From positions 130,112 through 194,111 of the forward strand of contig JXTB01000165.1 of the NCBI GenBank assembly GCA_002914805.1: DNA of 64,000 nucleotides, in the 5' to 3' direction. Below are positions 11,698 through 23,784 of the stretch, piece after piece. Source of the DNA: Parasponia andersonii. Taxonomy: Eukaryota; Streptophyta; Magnoliopsida; Rosales; Cannabaceae. Each line of letters starts with the position of its first letter. Positions within the stretch are counted from its first letter, which is position 1. The position numbers were made by a program, and so were the translations under genes. A model generated the notes under the pieces. It saw only the letters and a program-made list of their open reading frames with translations, was not told where the DNA came from and ran no database searches.

Positions 11698-14480
11698 CAT
11701 ATCTCAAAGTGACAAAAACATTAGGGGTTACTACATATATACCTTTTACTACGTGTTAGATACAACAAATTGAGTTCTAAACTAACAAACACTCTTTATA
11801 TGGTACCGTAAGATATAAGATAAATTTCGGATAACAAACTCCTTTTTTTGAACTCTCTCCAAAGAGAATGACAAAAATTGACCGAAAATTACCAATTAAG
11901 AAAAACTAGGTGCTATATACAATGAACTGAGTTCTAGACTAACTAACACTCCTTATATGGTACTGTGAGAAATAAAGTAAGTTTCGAGGAACAAACTCCT
12001 TTTTTTGAACTCTCTCCAAAGAGAATGACCAAAATTAACCAAAAATTACCAATTGAGAAAACTAGATGCTAGACCAACAAATACTCTTTATTTAATACCA
12101 TGAGACATTAGGTAAGTTTCGGATAACAAACTCCTTGTTTTGAACTTGCTCCAAAGAGAATGACCAATATTAACCGAAAATTGCCAATTAGGAAATCTAG
12201 GTGCTAGATACAACAAATTGAGTTCTACACCAACAAACACTCTTTATTTAATACCTTGAGACATTAGGTAAATTTTGGGTAACGAACTCCTTATTTTGAA
12301 CTCTCTCCAAAGATATTGATAAAAAGTGATAGAAAATTGCCAATTGGGAAAACTAGGTGCTAAATATAATGAATTGAACTCTAGACCAACTAACACTCTT
12401 TGTATGGTACTGTGAGAAATAAGGTAAGTTTCGGGCAACAAACTGATCAGTTAGTTGGACTTGATAAATAAACTTTTAAATTGGGCCTCGTGCAATTTTT
12501 TTGTCTTGAATTGTTTAATTTTAGCACAAATTTGACTATTTTTACAAATTTAGCCGATTATTGATCATATATATGCATATAAATTATATACAACATATTA
12601 AAATCTAAAATTAAACTTAATTTAAAACTAAAATATTAAATAATATATATTTTATTTAAAGGTTGCTAATCTAATAGGTATTTTTTTAACTTATATGTAG
12701 GTATTTTTTTTAACTATTGGATCATCATATAATGGTGATCCAACGGTTATAATGAGGTGTATGAAAAGGTGTGCATCATCAATATTATTTCCCTCACATT
12801 TTACTATAGAAAAATATGCATAAAAAAATTTCATTGATCAAAATGATACCTATGTATAAAAACATGTCTTTTAGCCAAATAACCGAATTTTGGATCATAG
12901 TTTGCAAAATGGCTGTGTTTCAAACACTATTTAAAAATAGCCAAATTTTGAAAATCTTTTAAAAAAATGACCCATCTTCATATTTAGTATATCAAAATAT
13001 ATTGATTTATTTTCTGAAAATTGATTTACTTTATAAAAAAAATTATTTACTTTATAGAAAATAGACCAACCAAAAAATGGCCATTTATCAAAATAATTAT
13101 AAAGTGATCATTTATTAAATAAGTGTAAAAATCGATCATTGTTTAAATTGATATGAAAAAATGGTAATTTCTTGTAAATACTCAAAAACATTCCCCACCT
13201 TATGGTTCACATTTTGTTATAGCCTATTGGGTCTTCGATAGACCATTTGCTCTAAAGAAAAAGTATTAAAATAAAATGTAGCCAACCTTCAAGAAATACA
13301 GTTTGCCAAAAATAAGTGTTTCTTTCAAAATTTTAGGTGCAAAGTACCAAAAATAGAAAAATTCTGGATGGGCAAAATTTTTTTAAAAACCTTGGACTGA
13401 TTTTTTTAATATACATTTAGAAAATTCAAAGTTGGCATTTTTCAATGATATTCGAGGTCACTAGTTGGGTTACTTTAGGTAACTAATCTAGTTACTTGAG
13501 GTGACTGATCAAGTTATCTCAGATAATTTAATTAATTACTTCAGGTATCTCATTATTAATAAAATAAGGTATTTTTTAAATACTTTTAAAAGTGGTATAT
13601 TTTCAATTAAAATTTGAGATTTTTCAAACAATTTCAAAATTTAGAATTTTTAATTTTTTTTTTGAAAAATTACCATAAAAAATTAAATTTCCTAATAGAA
13701 TAATGGCAAAAGTATGCAATTTGGTATCAAAAGTATGAAAAATAGTCAAACTATTTGAAAAATATGGTGCTTGATATCAATCAGGCGAAAAAGAGAAAAA
13801 CAAAAGGTAAACTTTTTTTTAAAAAAAATTTTAACATTTTTGGGTACCTTTCCCACATACTGTAAAAATAACTAAGGATTAAAATATCGATATCGGTTTC
13901 GATGTTAAGGTTTAACTTTATGAATAATGTTGATGTCAAAGATATTTCGGGAAATTAATGAATTTTATCTTAAAATCTAAAATTTTTGAAGGAAATACTC
14001 CAACATTTTTTGGTAACTTGTCCGCATACCATAAAGATAACCAAGGATTAAAGTCGATGTTAACGATATTTCGAAAAATTACCGAATTCTATTTTAAAAC
14101 CCAAAATTTTTAAAGGAAACTGTAGGAAATGCTAAAACAAGTGATATAACATTATTTATATTAGTTTTTATTTTAAAAAAATTTATTTATAATATATGAG
14201 AAAATAAAATATACACACATAGTAGAAAATTGATCACATTTTATTTCATAGAACAATTTTTAAATCAGAATACATTTCACAATATTTTATTTAATATATT
14301 TCATATTAATACCTTACAAATTGTAACTAGTTCTAAATTATATTAAAAATAAATAAAAATCAATGTGTAGAGAAAACTATGATTTATTTATGTTTTTTTA
14401 ATGCAATTTTTTATTTAAAAAAAAGACTAAGAAAAAAAATCGACATTTCATCTAATAGGATACCTATAATACAAGTTTAG
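11698..14480. other. Intergenic with local repeats, no gene seen
   Basis: Contains the tandem array at 11758-12447 and a diverged direct duplication at about 13826-13999 against 14000-14120. Each half of the latter has ACATTTTTnGGTA-CTTnnCCnCATAC and GATATTTCGnnAAATTA. Otherwise it is AT-rich DNA with poly-A/T tracts and no credible ORF. Confidence 0.6.
11758..12447. repeat. Tandem array, about 157 bp unit, about 4.4 copies
   Basis: The landmark AACTCCTT-TTTTGAACT(C/T)(T/G)CTCCAAAGA recurs near 11837, 11994, 12129 and 12285, and a partial fifth copy ends near 12440. Spacings are 157, 135 and 156. The short unit lacks about 21 bp (the TATACAATGAACTGAGTTCT part). Copies are diverged but clearly alignable. 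Confidence 0.88.
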
Positions 14481-14968
14481 GGATAATATCATAAAAAAAC
14501 CCATCATTTTTAGCATTTTTTATTAAAAAAATCCCACATTTTTTTGTTAATATTAAATAAATTTTTTTATTTATATTTTTCTATCAAATCTCATTAGATT
14601 CACACATATAGTCAAAATTGAAATTGAAATTTGTTGTAAAAACTTCTTGGTTCTTAAAATTATCTATTTGTATCCGTAGAAATTGCCAGAATGCAACCAT
14701 CTAAATTAAAAAATGATTTATAATCTCTTAAGAAGCCAATAGTAATAGCTTTCAAATACACAAATTTTTTTTTGAATACTGTTATCTGGTTTCAAAAGTT
14801 AAAAGAATTCATTTTTAATAATTTAAACTTTAATTTTGACTATACATATAGATCCAATGAAATTTGATAGATAAACACAAATAGAAGTTTTTCTTGACAT
14901 TAGTGATAACGCTTGGGTTTTTTTATAAAAGGCTAAAAATCATAGGTTTTTTTTATTATTATTATTCC
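14481..14968. mobile_element. Long-TIR MITE-like element
   Basis: The left arm (14481-about 14640) is matched by the reverse complement of the right arm (about 14800-14968). TCTATCAAATCTCATTAGATTCACACATATAGTCAAAATTG on the left corresponds to TCTATCAAATTTCATTGGATCTATATGTATAGTCAAAATTA on the right. The outer ends read GGATAATATCATAAAAAAACCC and, from the right, GGAATAATAATAATAAAAAAAACC. Length is about 490 bp with no ORF. A TSD is not evident because the flanks are low-complexity. Confidence 0.7.
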
Positions 14969-15420
14969 TATAAAGAAAGTATAGTTCTCCTTTAATTTTT
15001 CGAATATAGTAGGTAATCTACTAGAATATCTATGGTAATTACCTCTGGTAATTTCATTTTTTTTTTTCCTTTTTAAAGATACCAATGGTGATCTCTTGAT
15101 TTTTTATTTTATTATCCATTTATTTTTTGGCATTTCCTTATGAAAGGTCCAACTCCAATAATTTCGAATTACTATAGGTCGAATTACTATAGGTAACTTA
15201 GTAGTAGCTGATCGTCAGTAAGTTGTCAAAGTTATCTGTTCAAATATGGGATCCAAAAAGAACTTGGTACATTTAATAGATAATTAGAGCAACTAAAGTT
15301 TAGGTGCGTTTAGTAACACTTTTATTTTGTACTTCTTCTTAATTTATTTTTTGATTTTCAAAAACAACAATGTGTTTGGTAACTAATGTTTTTATTTTTT
15401 GTTTTTTTAAATAAAAATAA

Positions 15421-16850
15421 GGGTTAATATGAACTGGGGTCCTCAATCTTTCACTATAGTATCACTTCGGTCCTCATTCCTTTTTTTCTTGCACTTAACT
15501 CGTCATTCTTTTCTATTATGTAACACTCGAGTCCTAGTGACGATATCGTTTAGAATGGGGCGTTAAATCTGCACATGAAGAGCTCGTGATCTAAATGAAT
15601 CATCATTACGCTTTGTCTCTTTCGTCTTTGACTGGCCTACTCGAGATCAATAAAGGGATCCAAATGGACTAGCTCCGAAAGGTTCTAGACATGTGGAGCT
15701 ATGCCTCGACAGAAAGCCTCGCTGCTGATTGCCTTGTTAGACCCGCATCACCTGTGAAAGACAACGTCAATGTCACCGCCTTAGTCCTTGACGGACTTGG
15801 CTTTGGTGACGGCGTAGACCTTTCTTTTTTTTTTTTTTTTTTTTTTCCAGGACGATGTCATTTGGAAGAGGCCTGTGTAACATCTTTATTATTAATAACG
15901 TCATGCCTCCTGAGGATTATGAATCTACTTAGGTCACTTAGTCGCTTTCCAGATCTTATATCTAGATACTTTGATTTTTAGTGTGTTTATCTCATTGGGA
16001 AAAAAAAGCAAGGGAGCTTCATGATCTATTTATGAGTCCTTTTATTTACATATCTTCGTGTTCCTATTTTTCTAAATCACTTGGGTCTACCATAAATAAA
16101 GTAATACATCATTTGCTGGTTTAATATTTTTTTACTAGGTATCTCTGCTTTGAGAGGTAAAATCTAAGGAATAAAAAATATTAAAAAAATGAAAACTCTA
16201 TCTAATAAGAAGAGCTCTTCATGTTGTATCAGGACCCATATGAATGAGAACTGTAGTCTAGAAAAAGGAAAGAAAAGAGCTGAAGTTAATTTCCACCATT
16301 TAATAGTCTTAAGAATTATTCAGGTCTCAAGCTGAAAAGTAGCCCAGTTATGTGCTCAGATAGAACCCAAAGAGAATATATATAGTATTTCATTCATTCA
16401 AGTGGTGCTACCTTGTTCGGAAAAAAAAAAAAAAAAAGTGGTGGTGCTTTATTTTAAAATACTAGTAAAGGTGTGCAAAGAATGCGATAAAAGGCAATTT
16501 CTAAAGACTATATATACGGCTTCTCTCTTGTATAATTATAGAGATGCTGATTGTTACCAAGTTTGAAGAGCTTAGAGTGATTAAGAACTAGTAAGAGAAT
16601 ATGAACATTTAAATACTTTTTTTATATCTGCCTCTTACGGTATTATTATTGCGTACACCTTTAAAATTGTCACGAGCTATCCACGCGAAGATTTAACGGC
16701 CAGTTCTAACAGAAATTGTCACTTGGACTTGAGTGTTACTAAATAGAAAAGAATGGGGAGTTAAGTGCTAGAAAAAAAAAAATAATAAAGGAATGAGGAC
16801 CCAAATGATACTATGGTGAAAGGCTGAGGATCCCAGCTAATATTAACCCT
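15421..16850. mobile_element. Long-TIR transposon (Mutator- or hAT-like), 1.43 kb, possible captured DNA
   Basis: The left arm 15421-about 15602 starts GGGTTAATATGAACTGGGGT. The right arm, about 16668-16850, read inwards, starts AGGGTTAATATTAGCTGGGA. The arms match over about 180 bp, sharing CACTATAGTATCA-TTCGGTCCTCATTCC, TAGCACTTAACTC and CGTTAAATCT-CGC. AAAAATAA flanks both ends as a candidate 8 bp TSD, but the flanks are low-complexity. The interior at about 15640-15990 is much richer in GC than its surroundings and includes a 96-codon ORF (15691-15981) split by a poly-T tract, with no transposase motif. This fits a non-autonomous TIR element that may carry captured sequence. Confidence 0.68.
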
Positions 16851-18836
16851 AAAAATAAAAATGTGTTTGGTAACTAGTATTTTTTACTTTTCATAGTGAA
16901 AATCAAAGGGGAAAGCAATAAGGAAAAAAGGGAAGAGAGAACGAGGAAAGAGAAAGAGTAGTATTCGTCTAAATAAATTTAGAAAGTAGTATTTTTCAAA
17001 ATAAAATTTTGAAAGAGATAATTTTCTAAATAAATTTTTTTACAGTTTTATTTTTTAAAAATATTTAGAAAAATACCACTTTTAGAAAGAATTAGAGAGA
17101 TAATGACAAGAGAGATAGTAATAAAAGAGAAAATGTTAAAAAAAAAAACATAGTAATGTGAGTCTAAATATATTTGAATTGAAACTAGTCTTTCTAAAAA
17201 AAATTTTTAAAAAAAATTAAGTAAGAAATTTTTGTTTTCAAAATTTTAAAAATTTTATTTTCAAATTGAAAATATAAAAAACAAAAGTAGTTTTTTCCAA
17301 ATATGCTTTTGAAAAGTATTTCCACTTTTTTTGATTAAATAAACAAAAAATTGTTTAAATGAGTTTACCAAACAAGCTTAGTTTTGATACCTTGAATTTA
17401 TACTAAGAGCCAAAAAACTTTAGTTTATGTTTATAATTCAAATGATGAGTCTAATATTTATTGTGGAGGTAATCAAATTAGATATTCTTAGTAATTGACT
17501 AAAAACTAGAAAGAATGCCATTTTAGGACTAAAACACGAACATAATACTCATAATGGATACTTATAACTACTTAATTTTTATTTTTTGTTCAAGATTTAT
17601 ATGTCAAAATTAAAGAGCTTGGATACTATATTATCCATTCCAGTTAAAAAATATAGATGCCAGTCCAAACCTATTTTTATTGCTACAAAAAAAAAAATCT
17701 AAATTTTAGGCTAAAACTTTTTAGTTATTTTTTCGTTTCACTTCTAATATTTAGTTGTAAAAAAAGAACTAGTGAGAAGGCAAAAATTATTCCAAAAACT
17801 ATAATGAAAAAATAAAAGGAAAAGAAATTGAACATTAGAAACAAAAAAGATAAGAAATTTTTTTAAAAAAATGTACAATTAAAGAATTTTAAAAAAGGAT
17901 AGATTAAAAATTAAAATGTTTCAGACTGCTGTATTTATTTTTACTTAAATCTACCATTTTTTGCAACTTTCGAGTTCAAATTTTTAAAAATTGTTCATGA
18001 CATCAGTTAAGGTAATTTTACTTGCCAACGTGATAATAATCGGAGCACCATAATCAGCTGCGTTAGAGAAATGTTAACCACCTCATTAACTCCACGAGTC
18101 CACGCCTCCACGCAAGTTACCCCCTCATTAGCAGAAAGTTGGGGGCGGGGACATGATTTTTTGTGGGGAAAAATTTTGCCTGACAGGTCATACACTTGCG
18201 TCCAGGCTCCAAGTCCAAAGTTAAGGTTTAATTTTCAACTGGTCCTTTGTCCCTTTTTTATTATTTAAAAAATAATTATGCAAAAAAGACCAACCCACAT
18301 TATATATATTCAAGAAGCCACAGGCCCCTAAATTTGCTTTAATCTTGTTGCAGAAGAAATAACAAAGCCGAATACCTTTGACAAGAACATTTAATTTCAA
18401 TCCAAACATATATTTTTACTTTATTTTATTTTTTTAGTCCAAATAGCAAAGTCTAAATGTAGCGTAAAGAGAAAAGGGGCGGTTTTACTTTCTTTTATTT
18501 TTTTGTCCATTGTTCTTTAGGCTTTGTCGATATAACTGTTATTTATTAACGTAGAACAACAGAAAGGTCATAAAATAATGTTGTTACAACAGCTTTTAAT
18601 GTGGTTCATGCCTCATTGTGTGCCCAAATTCCATGTCTTTTGCTTCCAAGCAACAAATATATACATCATTCAAGCTCCCCCCACAAAAAAAAGAAGCAAC
18701 AAATATACATAACCAGGGCCACGGATATAATACTCTCAACGGAACCGGTCTCGTCTGTGTTTTTGGTGACACAAGTTATATTTTAACCAATATCATATTG
18801 GTCAAACGTGATCTATATATTGGCCGAAACACGAAC

Positions 18837-18951
18837 AGGACTACATCCATGTCTTATATCCAAATGCTATATATATCAAAGCGAAAGCTTAAAAGGACTA
18901 CATCCATGTCTTATATCCAAATGCTATATATATCAAAGCGAAAAGCTTAAA
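18837..18951. repeat. 57 bp tandem duplication
   Basis: Units 18837-18893 and 18894-18951, each beginning AGGACTACATCCATGTCTTA. They differ by one inserted A near the end. Confidence 0.92.
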
Positions 18952-19403
18952 AGCTAACAAAAGCGATATTAATTCACCTTTCACAAAAGGAAAAGAATGT
19001 TGAAAAGTGGCTCAAAAAAAATGTGAAATGATCTGTGCATAAAGAGAAAACGTATGGGACAGAACAATGCTTTAATACATGTTTGCTACTCTTGTTATAG
19101 CTTAGATTTAATGCAAATCAAAGCAGTGAAGCATACAATAGCTTTTCTTGCTAGAACTATTACTAACCCTAAAAGAACTCCAGCGCAAAATCTGAATAAG
19201 AATGCTTCTCTTTTGCCCCAAACTCAAATCATGGTTCTAACTTCTTATTCCTACTTCTTATGCCTTTATGCGACATTGAAGTTTTTTTCAATATAATATA
19301 GAACATTTCTTTTCCCCAAAAAAGTTTGGGTTATACAACGTTAGAGATATTCTCTTTTCTTAAAAAAAAAAATAATAATAAGAACCATGTAGATCATAGT
19401 AGC

Positions 19404-19457
19404 GCATCTTCAAAATCTGCACAAATAGTAGCATCTTTAAAATCTGCACAAATAGTA
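19404..19457. repeat. 27 bp tandem duplication
   Basis: Units 19404-19430 and 19431-19457 (GCATCTT[C/T]AAAATCTGCACAAATAGTA) differ at one base. A partial third copy follows. Confidence 0.92.
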
Positions 19458-20614
19458 GCATCTTCATTCTTCCAAAGGACCAAAGTAAAAGTTGGCCATT
19501 GAGAAAAGAAAAAAAAATGGTGGCAAATTCTGATTTCCAATGCAAGTAGTAAAAATAAAATTGGTTGAGAGGTAAGGTGGGATAGACAGTAGAGACCTCT
19601 TATTTAAAATAATAATAATAATAATAGAGTAGAGACCTATAAAGTAATGATATGAGAGAGCAGTGACACAGGAAGTGGAGAAATGAGATGGTCATTTTAG
19701 AGAACTTTCGAAAAACTATTAGCAGTTTCCATAGAATTCTATCAAAAGCTGTTAAACCTGGTCCATTGTAAAACAAATATTCCTCACAAAGTTGGTGGTA
19801 TATCGGGGAAGAAGAAAAAGACAAGCCAGCTGACCAATATTAGTATAGCCTATAAATTAAAACCTTTCAAATTAGGGGGAAAAAGGCTTTAGTTTGGCAA
19901 TGGGAATTGGAAATGCTCTCTTTTGTTTTGAAAGTATTTTTCATGAATAGACAACTAGCCGATGCATAATTTTTTTTTTCCCAAGAACAACAACATATTA
20001 CATCTCCATACATGGTCATAATATATGACTACTTTAGTTTTTGACCAATACCACATTCAGTTGTCTTTTTCAAACTCACAAATAAAGGTATGCATACCTA
20101 ATTATTTTTGACAGATTGAAAGATCAATAATAGAATCACCATGGTTAATGAATATAATAAGATCTTCATCCATATATGTGTCTGTGTGTGCATATATATG
20201 TATTTTTTTTTCCTTTAGTTTTTAATAGACAGAAAATGTTACAATACATCTAACTTCAATTAGGCTGCAAACTAAGGCAAATATTTAAATTTAAAAAAAA
20301 GGTACAAAAGGCAAATTTTAGGCATGTAAAACAACAATGACTTCGAGGAATGGACATTTTAGGAAAATAGCATTGGTAATTGTCACAGCAGCTTCAAAAG
20401 TGACGTGAGATAATATCAGTATAATATTTCATATATATATATATATTAATGACTTTATTTGTCTCTAAACTATGAAAAAAATTTCACTTTAACCCCTAAA
20501 TTTTATATTTTATCATTTTGGTCATTAAATTATAAAACAAAAGTTGCTCGCTAACTCTTTCAAGTATATAGTTTCTCTAATTCCTAATAGAAAGAGTACA
20601 TGAGATATACTTGC

Positions 20615-21448
20615 TGTGGGACCTGTTCCCAAATCATACACCACATGGACGATTAAGTAGCAGAACAGGTCGCAAACAGGGTACACCGTTCGACATGTGT
20701 CCAGAGTGACTATTAAAGGTCACACGAGTCGCACGTGGTACCACATAGGCCATTGGACTGTTCGAGGTTAGGGCCGAGCCCATCCCAGATCCTGGATGGA
20801 CTCGGCCCAGTTCGATTCTTACATCGACAGCTGGGGGTCGGAAGCCCCAAGGGTCTTCCACTAGAGTACAATGGAAAGCAACTCACAGCTTCAGACCCAG
20901 ACAGAGCATTTAATGCGATCTTGAGTAGGTGTGCGCATGGGACAAACCGTCCTGACAGAACGGCAATTTATCCAAATCTCGCCCCTGATAGACTCGAGCC
21001 ATAGGGAACGGCAGAAACTAGGCTACAACAGTACAGGGGGGATCACGGTAATCTCAGCCCATGACCTCTAGAGTAAGTCTTGACGAAAAGGGTACTCGGT
21101 CCTGAGATTGAGAATCAGGAGATTCATAATTTTAGGACTATATATATGAGCCATGCGTCCCCAAAAGAGAGGCATGTACGTATACAAAAAGAAGTATTTA
21201 AAAGTTTACGATCAAGAAATAAAGATATACTCATACAGATACAGAGAAAAATAAAATCTTTGCTATCCTGAATTAAAAATAAATAACTAACTTAAGCATC
21301 GGAGAGCCTTTGCAGGTGACCTCCCCCGCCTCTTCGATTTTGCCTGAAGTCAAAAGCTCTTTGAGATAGCAAGGACACGTGGACAGTTGGAGGATACGAC
21401 ACTGACAGTTCAGAGACATGTGGACAGCTGCTGAAAACCGCTCTAACA
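20615..21448 (+). repeat. 5' LTR of the Tat-lineage element
   Basis: 834 bp, from TGTGGGACCTG to GCTCTAACA. TATATATAT at 21139-21147 is the likely promoter TATA box, and AATAAAATC near 21250 is a candidate poly(A) signal. It aligns throughout with 32520-33344. Confidence 0.95.
21139..21147 (+). promoter_or_regulatory. LTR TATA box
   Basis: GGACTATATATATGAGCC in the 5' LTR; the same motif occurs at about 33034-33044 in the 3' LTR. Conservation in both LTRs and its place before the poly(A)-like signal support the call. Confidence 0.6.
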
Positions 21449-21449
21449 A

Positions 21450-21469
21450 TTTAGTGCCGTTTGTGGGAA
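21450..21469 (+). other. Primer-binding site region of the Tat element
   Basis: TTTAGTGCCGTTTGTGGGAA begins one base after the LTR. It resembles the TGGCGCCGT(T/C)TGTGGGAA-type sequence found after 5' LTRs of Tat-like elements. The two changes near the start make the tRNA assignment uncertain. Confidence 0.6.
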
Positions 21470-21569
21470 ACCATTTCTTCTTTGAGTGCGAGAGGAAGAG
21501 TCGGAGTCTCACGATCGCACTCTCCCCGAACAAGAAGCCATGTAGCATTGGAAGATAGCACCTTCAAGA

Positions 21570-22980
21570 ATGACAACCAGAAGCACACGTCCCAATGCTG
21601 GCGGGAATCCATCCGACACCAAAGGAAGCTCCCGGGGAGCGCAACCTGGACTGGAGCAAAAGTTGGAGTCAGATGCTCGCCGCACTGGCAGAAGCAAGCT
21701 GGAAAGCAAAGATTGCCCATGAGGCTGTCATGGGTTTGAAAGATGAAGTCGCAGAGGTGCGCAGGGATAATGCCCGCCTCGAGGGGCTGCTGGCAAGCGA
21801 AGCCAGGAGCGAGCGAAGGGAAAATTTCGACGCAGAAGTCCAACAAGAGACCGAGGGCCAACCACTGAGGGAAATACCCACCCCATCCCGATCACGGATG
21901 CAGGGAGAGCAATAAAGTCAAACAAGGCCGTTCCGAGCCAAAGCGGCGGTAGTCAGAAGACACCAAGAAAGCCTTAAAGGTGTGCTTCTAAACTAAAAGC
22001 AAGAAACAAATGGCAGAGCTGAGTAAGAGGCTTAGGGCCTATCAAAGCCAGACCCCCGATGACCTGGCTGAGCAAACTGTGCGAGGGATCGGCCGAATGG
22101 CCTTCACCGATTGGATCCAGATGGAACCTAAGCTGAGAGACTTCACTACTCCAACGTTCAGGCCATTCGAGGGAAAAACCGACCCCCTCGATCACATATA
22201 TCATTTTCAGCAGAAGATGGCCTTGGAAACCAGGGATGAAGCTGTAACTTGCAAGGTCTTCTCCACAACCCTGGCGGGGCTGGCCCTATTATGGTTCAGA
22301 CAGCTCCTAGAGAAATCCATAAATGAGTTCGAAGATTTCTGCAAACTTTTCTTGAAACAGTACGCTGGTGCTCGGAGGCAGTAGAAAACTATGCGAGACC
22401 TTGACCGGCTAGAAAAAACCGTAAACGAATCTCTGAAAGAATACCTGACGCATTCCTGGAGGTGATGTCCCTAGTGCACAACGCCGATTCGGTCCAAGCC
22501 ACGAGCTCGTTCGTTAGGGGCCTGCAGCCAGGATCGATGCTATCAGACCACCTACTCTTGAACCTTCTGTACGATATGGCAGACGTCCAGGCCAAGTCAG
22601 AAGGGGTATTTAGGGTGCTGGAAAGTCGCCAGAAAATACCCAAGACATCTGCCGTGATAACAACGGGGCCGACACAAGCCCCTGTCCCGCAAGGGGTAAA
22701 GAGGCCCACGCCAGACCGAGGGATGATTTCCAAACTGGAAGCCCCCACCCAAGACGGTCAAGAAGGCAGCAAGAGGAGGAATGTGTCCTGTGACCCACTG
22801 CTGAAGTACGAGCTCAACGCACCAATCGATGTGATCTACCTCCAAAACGAGGACAGGGGCATTTTCAAAGACCCGCCCAAATTCGGCATTCCTGAGCACA
22901 TGAAAAACAGGAGTAGGTACTGCCAGTTTCGCAAAGATCACGGACATGATACCATCATCTGCTGCAATCTCTACGCATAA
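21570..22980 (+). pseudogene. gag of the Tat-lineage element, frameshifted
   Basis: The likely start is ATG at 21570. The frame shifts near 21660 into a charged, coiled-coil-like stretch (LAALAEASWKAKIAHEAVMG, up to 21915). The capsid region, 22010-22384, carries TPTFRPFEGKTDPLDHIYHF and LAGLALLWFRQL, typical of Retrotrans_gag domains. A TAG follows, then another frameshift near 22450 back to a frame with SFVRGLQPGS. The C-terminus has a nucleocapsid-like RYCQFRKDHGHDT...CCNL before the stop at 22978. It would package element RNA in virus-like particles if intact; here it is broken at least three times. Confidence 0.88.
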
Positions 22981-23118
22981 GTTATAGTGGCGATTCATGC
23001 CGGCAAATTGAAACAGTACGTAAAGACTGGCGGAATCCAACCGCAGGAAGACGCCACTAGGCCCGAAAAAGGCAAACAGACCTAGGCCTCCGGGTCAGGA
23101 GAGTAGGCCCTGAGGATA

Positions 23119-23784
23119 GTGCCGACCATCGTGGGCAGACCCGATCAGATCCAGGGTCAGGAAGAGAAGGAAAAGTGCCTAAGAAAAACCGAGAAGAGGG
23201 TGAAGCGCCTGAGGGGGATGGGACATTCCGTTAACCATTTGAGGGTGGGTGAAAGTTGCGCCTCCACCACCCCCATCACCTTCACCCAACAAGATTTGAC
23301 CACGGTGCGCCTGCCACACGACGACCCCCTGGTGATTAAGTTACAGATCGACTCCGCGTTGGTCGGAAGGGTCCTGATCGATAGTGGAAGCAGCGTCGAT
23401 ATCTTGTTCCTCAGCACGTTCGAGAATATGGGCCTGAATCAGAATGCGCTCAGGCCGACTTGTCAGCTGCTGTTCGCTTTCGATAATACCAAGGTCAGCC
23501 CCTTGGGCATTGTGACCTTGAAGGTCCGCGCAGCAGAGAGATGCTTGGACATGGACTTAGTCGTTATCGACTGCCCATCCTCCTTCAACATCATCATGGG
23601 GAGAGGATGGATCCATGCCATGCATGGAGTCACCTCCACCCTCCACCAGGTCTTAAGATGTCAATCAAAAGATGGTACCTATACGATAGACATCAAAGGA
23701 GACCAAGCCTCCGCGAGGAAATGTTTTTCAGTAGTCCTGAAGGGACCCGATGCGAGTACGAACGCCCTGACTGGGGACGAATAG
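23119..23784 (+). pseudogene. Aspartic protease domain of the Tat-lineage element
   Basis: An open stretch of 221 codons. LIDSGSSVDILFLSTF near the middle is the retropepsin active-site motif (D-S-G), followed by the typical Gypsy flap and ILG-like region (IIMGRGWIHAM, in place of ILGRxWL). It matures the polyprotein in active elements. This stretch is itself intact, but it ends at a TAG and is cut off from gag and RT by stops. Confidence 0.85.

Larger units (their letters stand above)
16851..20609. other. Intergenic with short repeats, no gene seen
   Basis: AT-rich. A GC-richer island lies at about 18030-18215 with short ORFs on both strands and no recognisable product. Tandem duplications lie at 18837-18951 and 19404-19457, and a TA repeat at about 20430-20446. 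The 110-residue ORF at 18618-18950 simply runs through the 57 bp duplication and is not supported as a gene. Confidence 0.6.

Noticed and set aside
18618..18950. 110-codon ORF as a possible gene
   Set aside because: Its second half is just the 57 bp tandem duplication read twice; it has no domain and no promoter context.
20634..21271. ORFs on both strands near the left end of the Tat element (also at 32609-33167)
   Set aside because: They lie in the LTRs and are shadows of GC-rich noncoding sequence.
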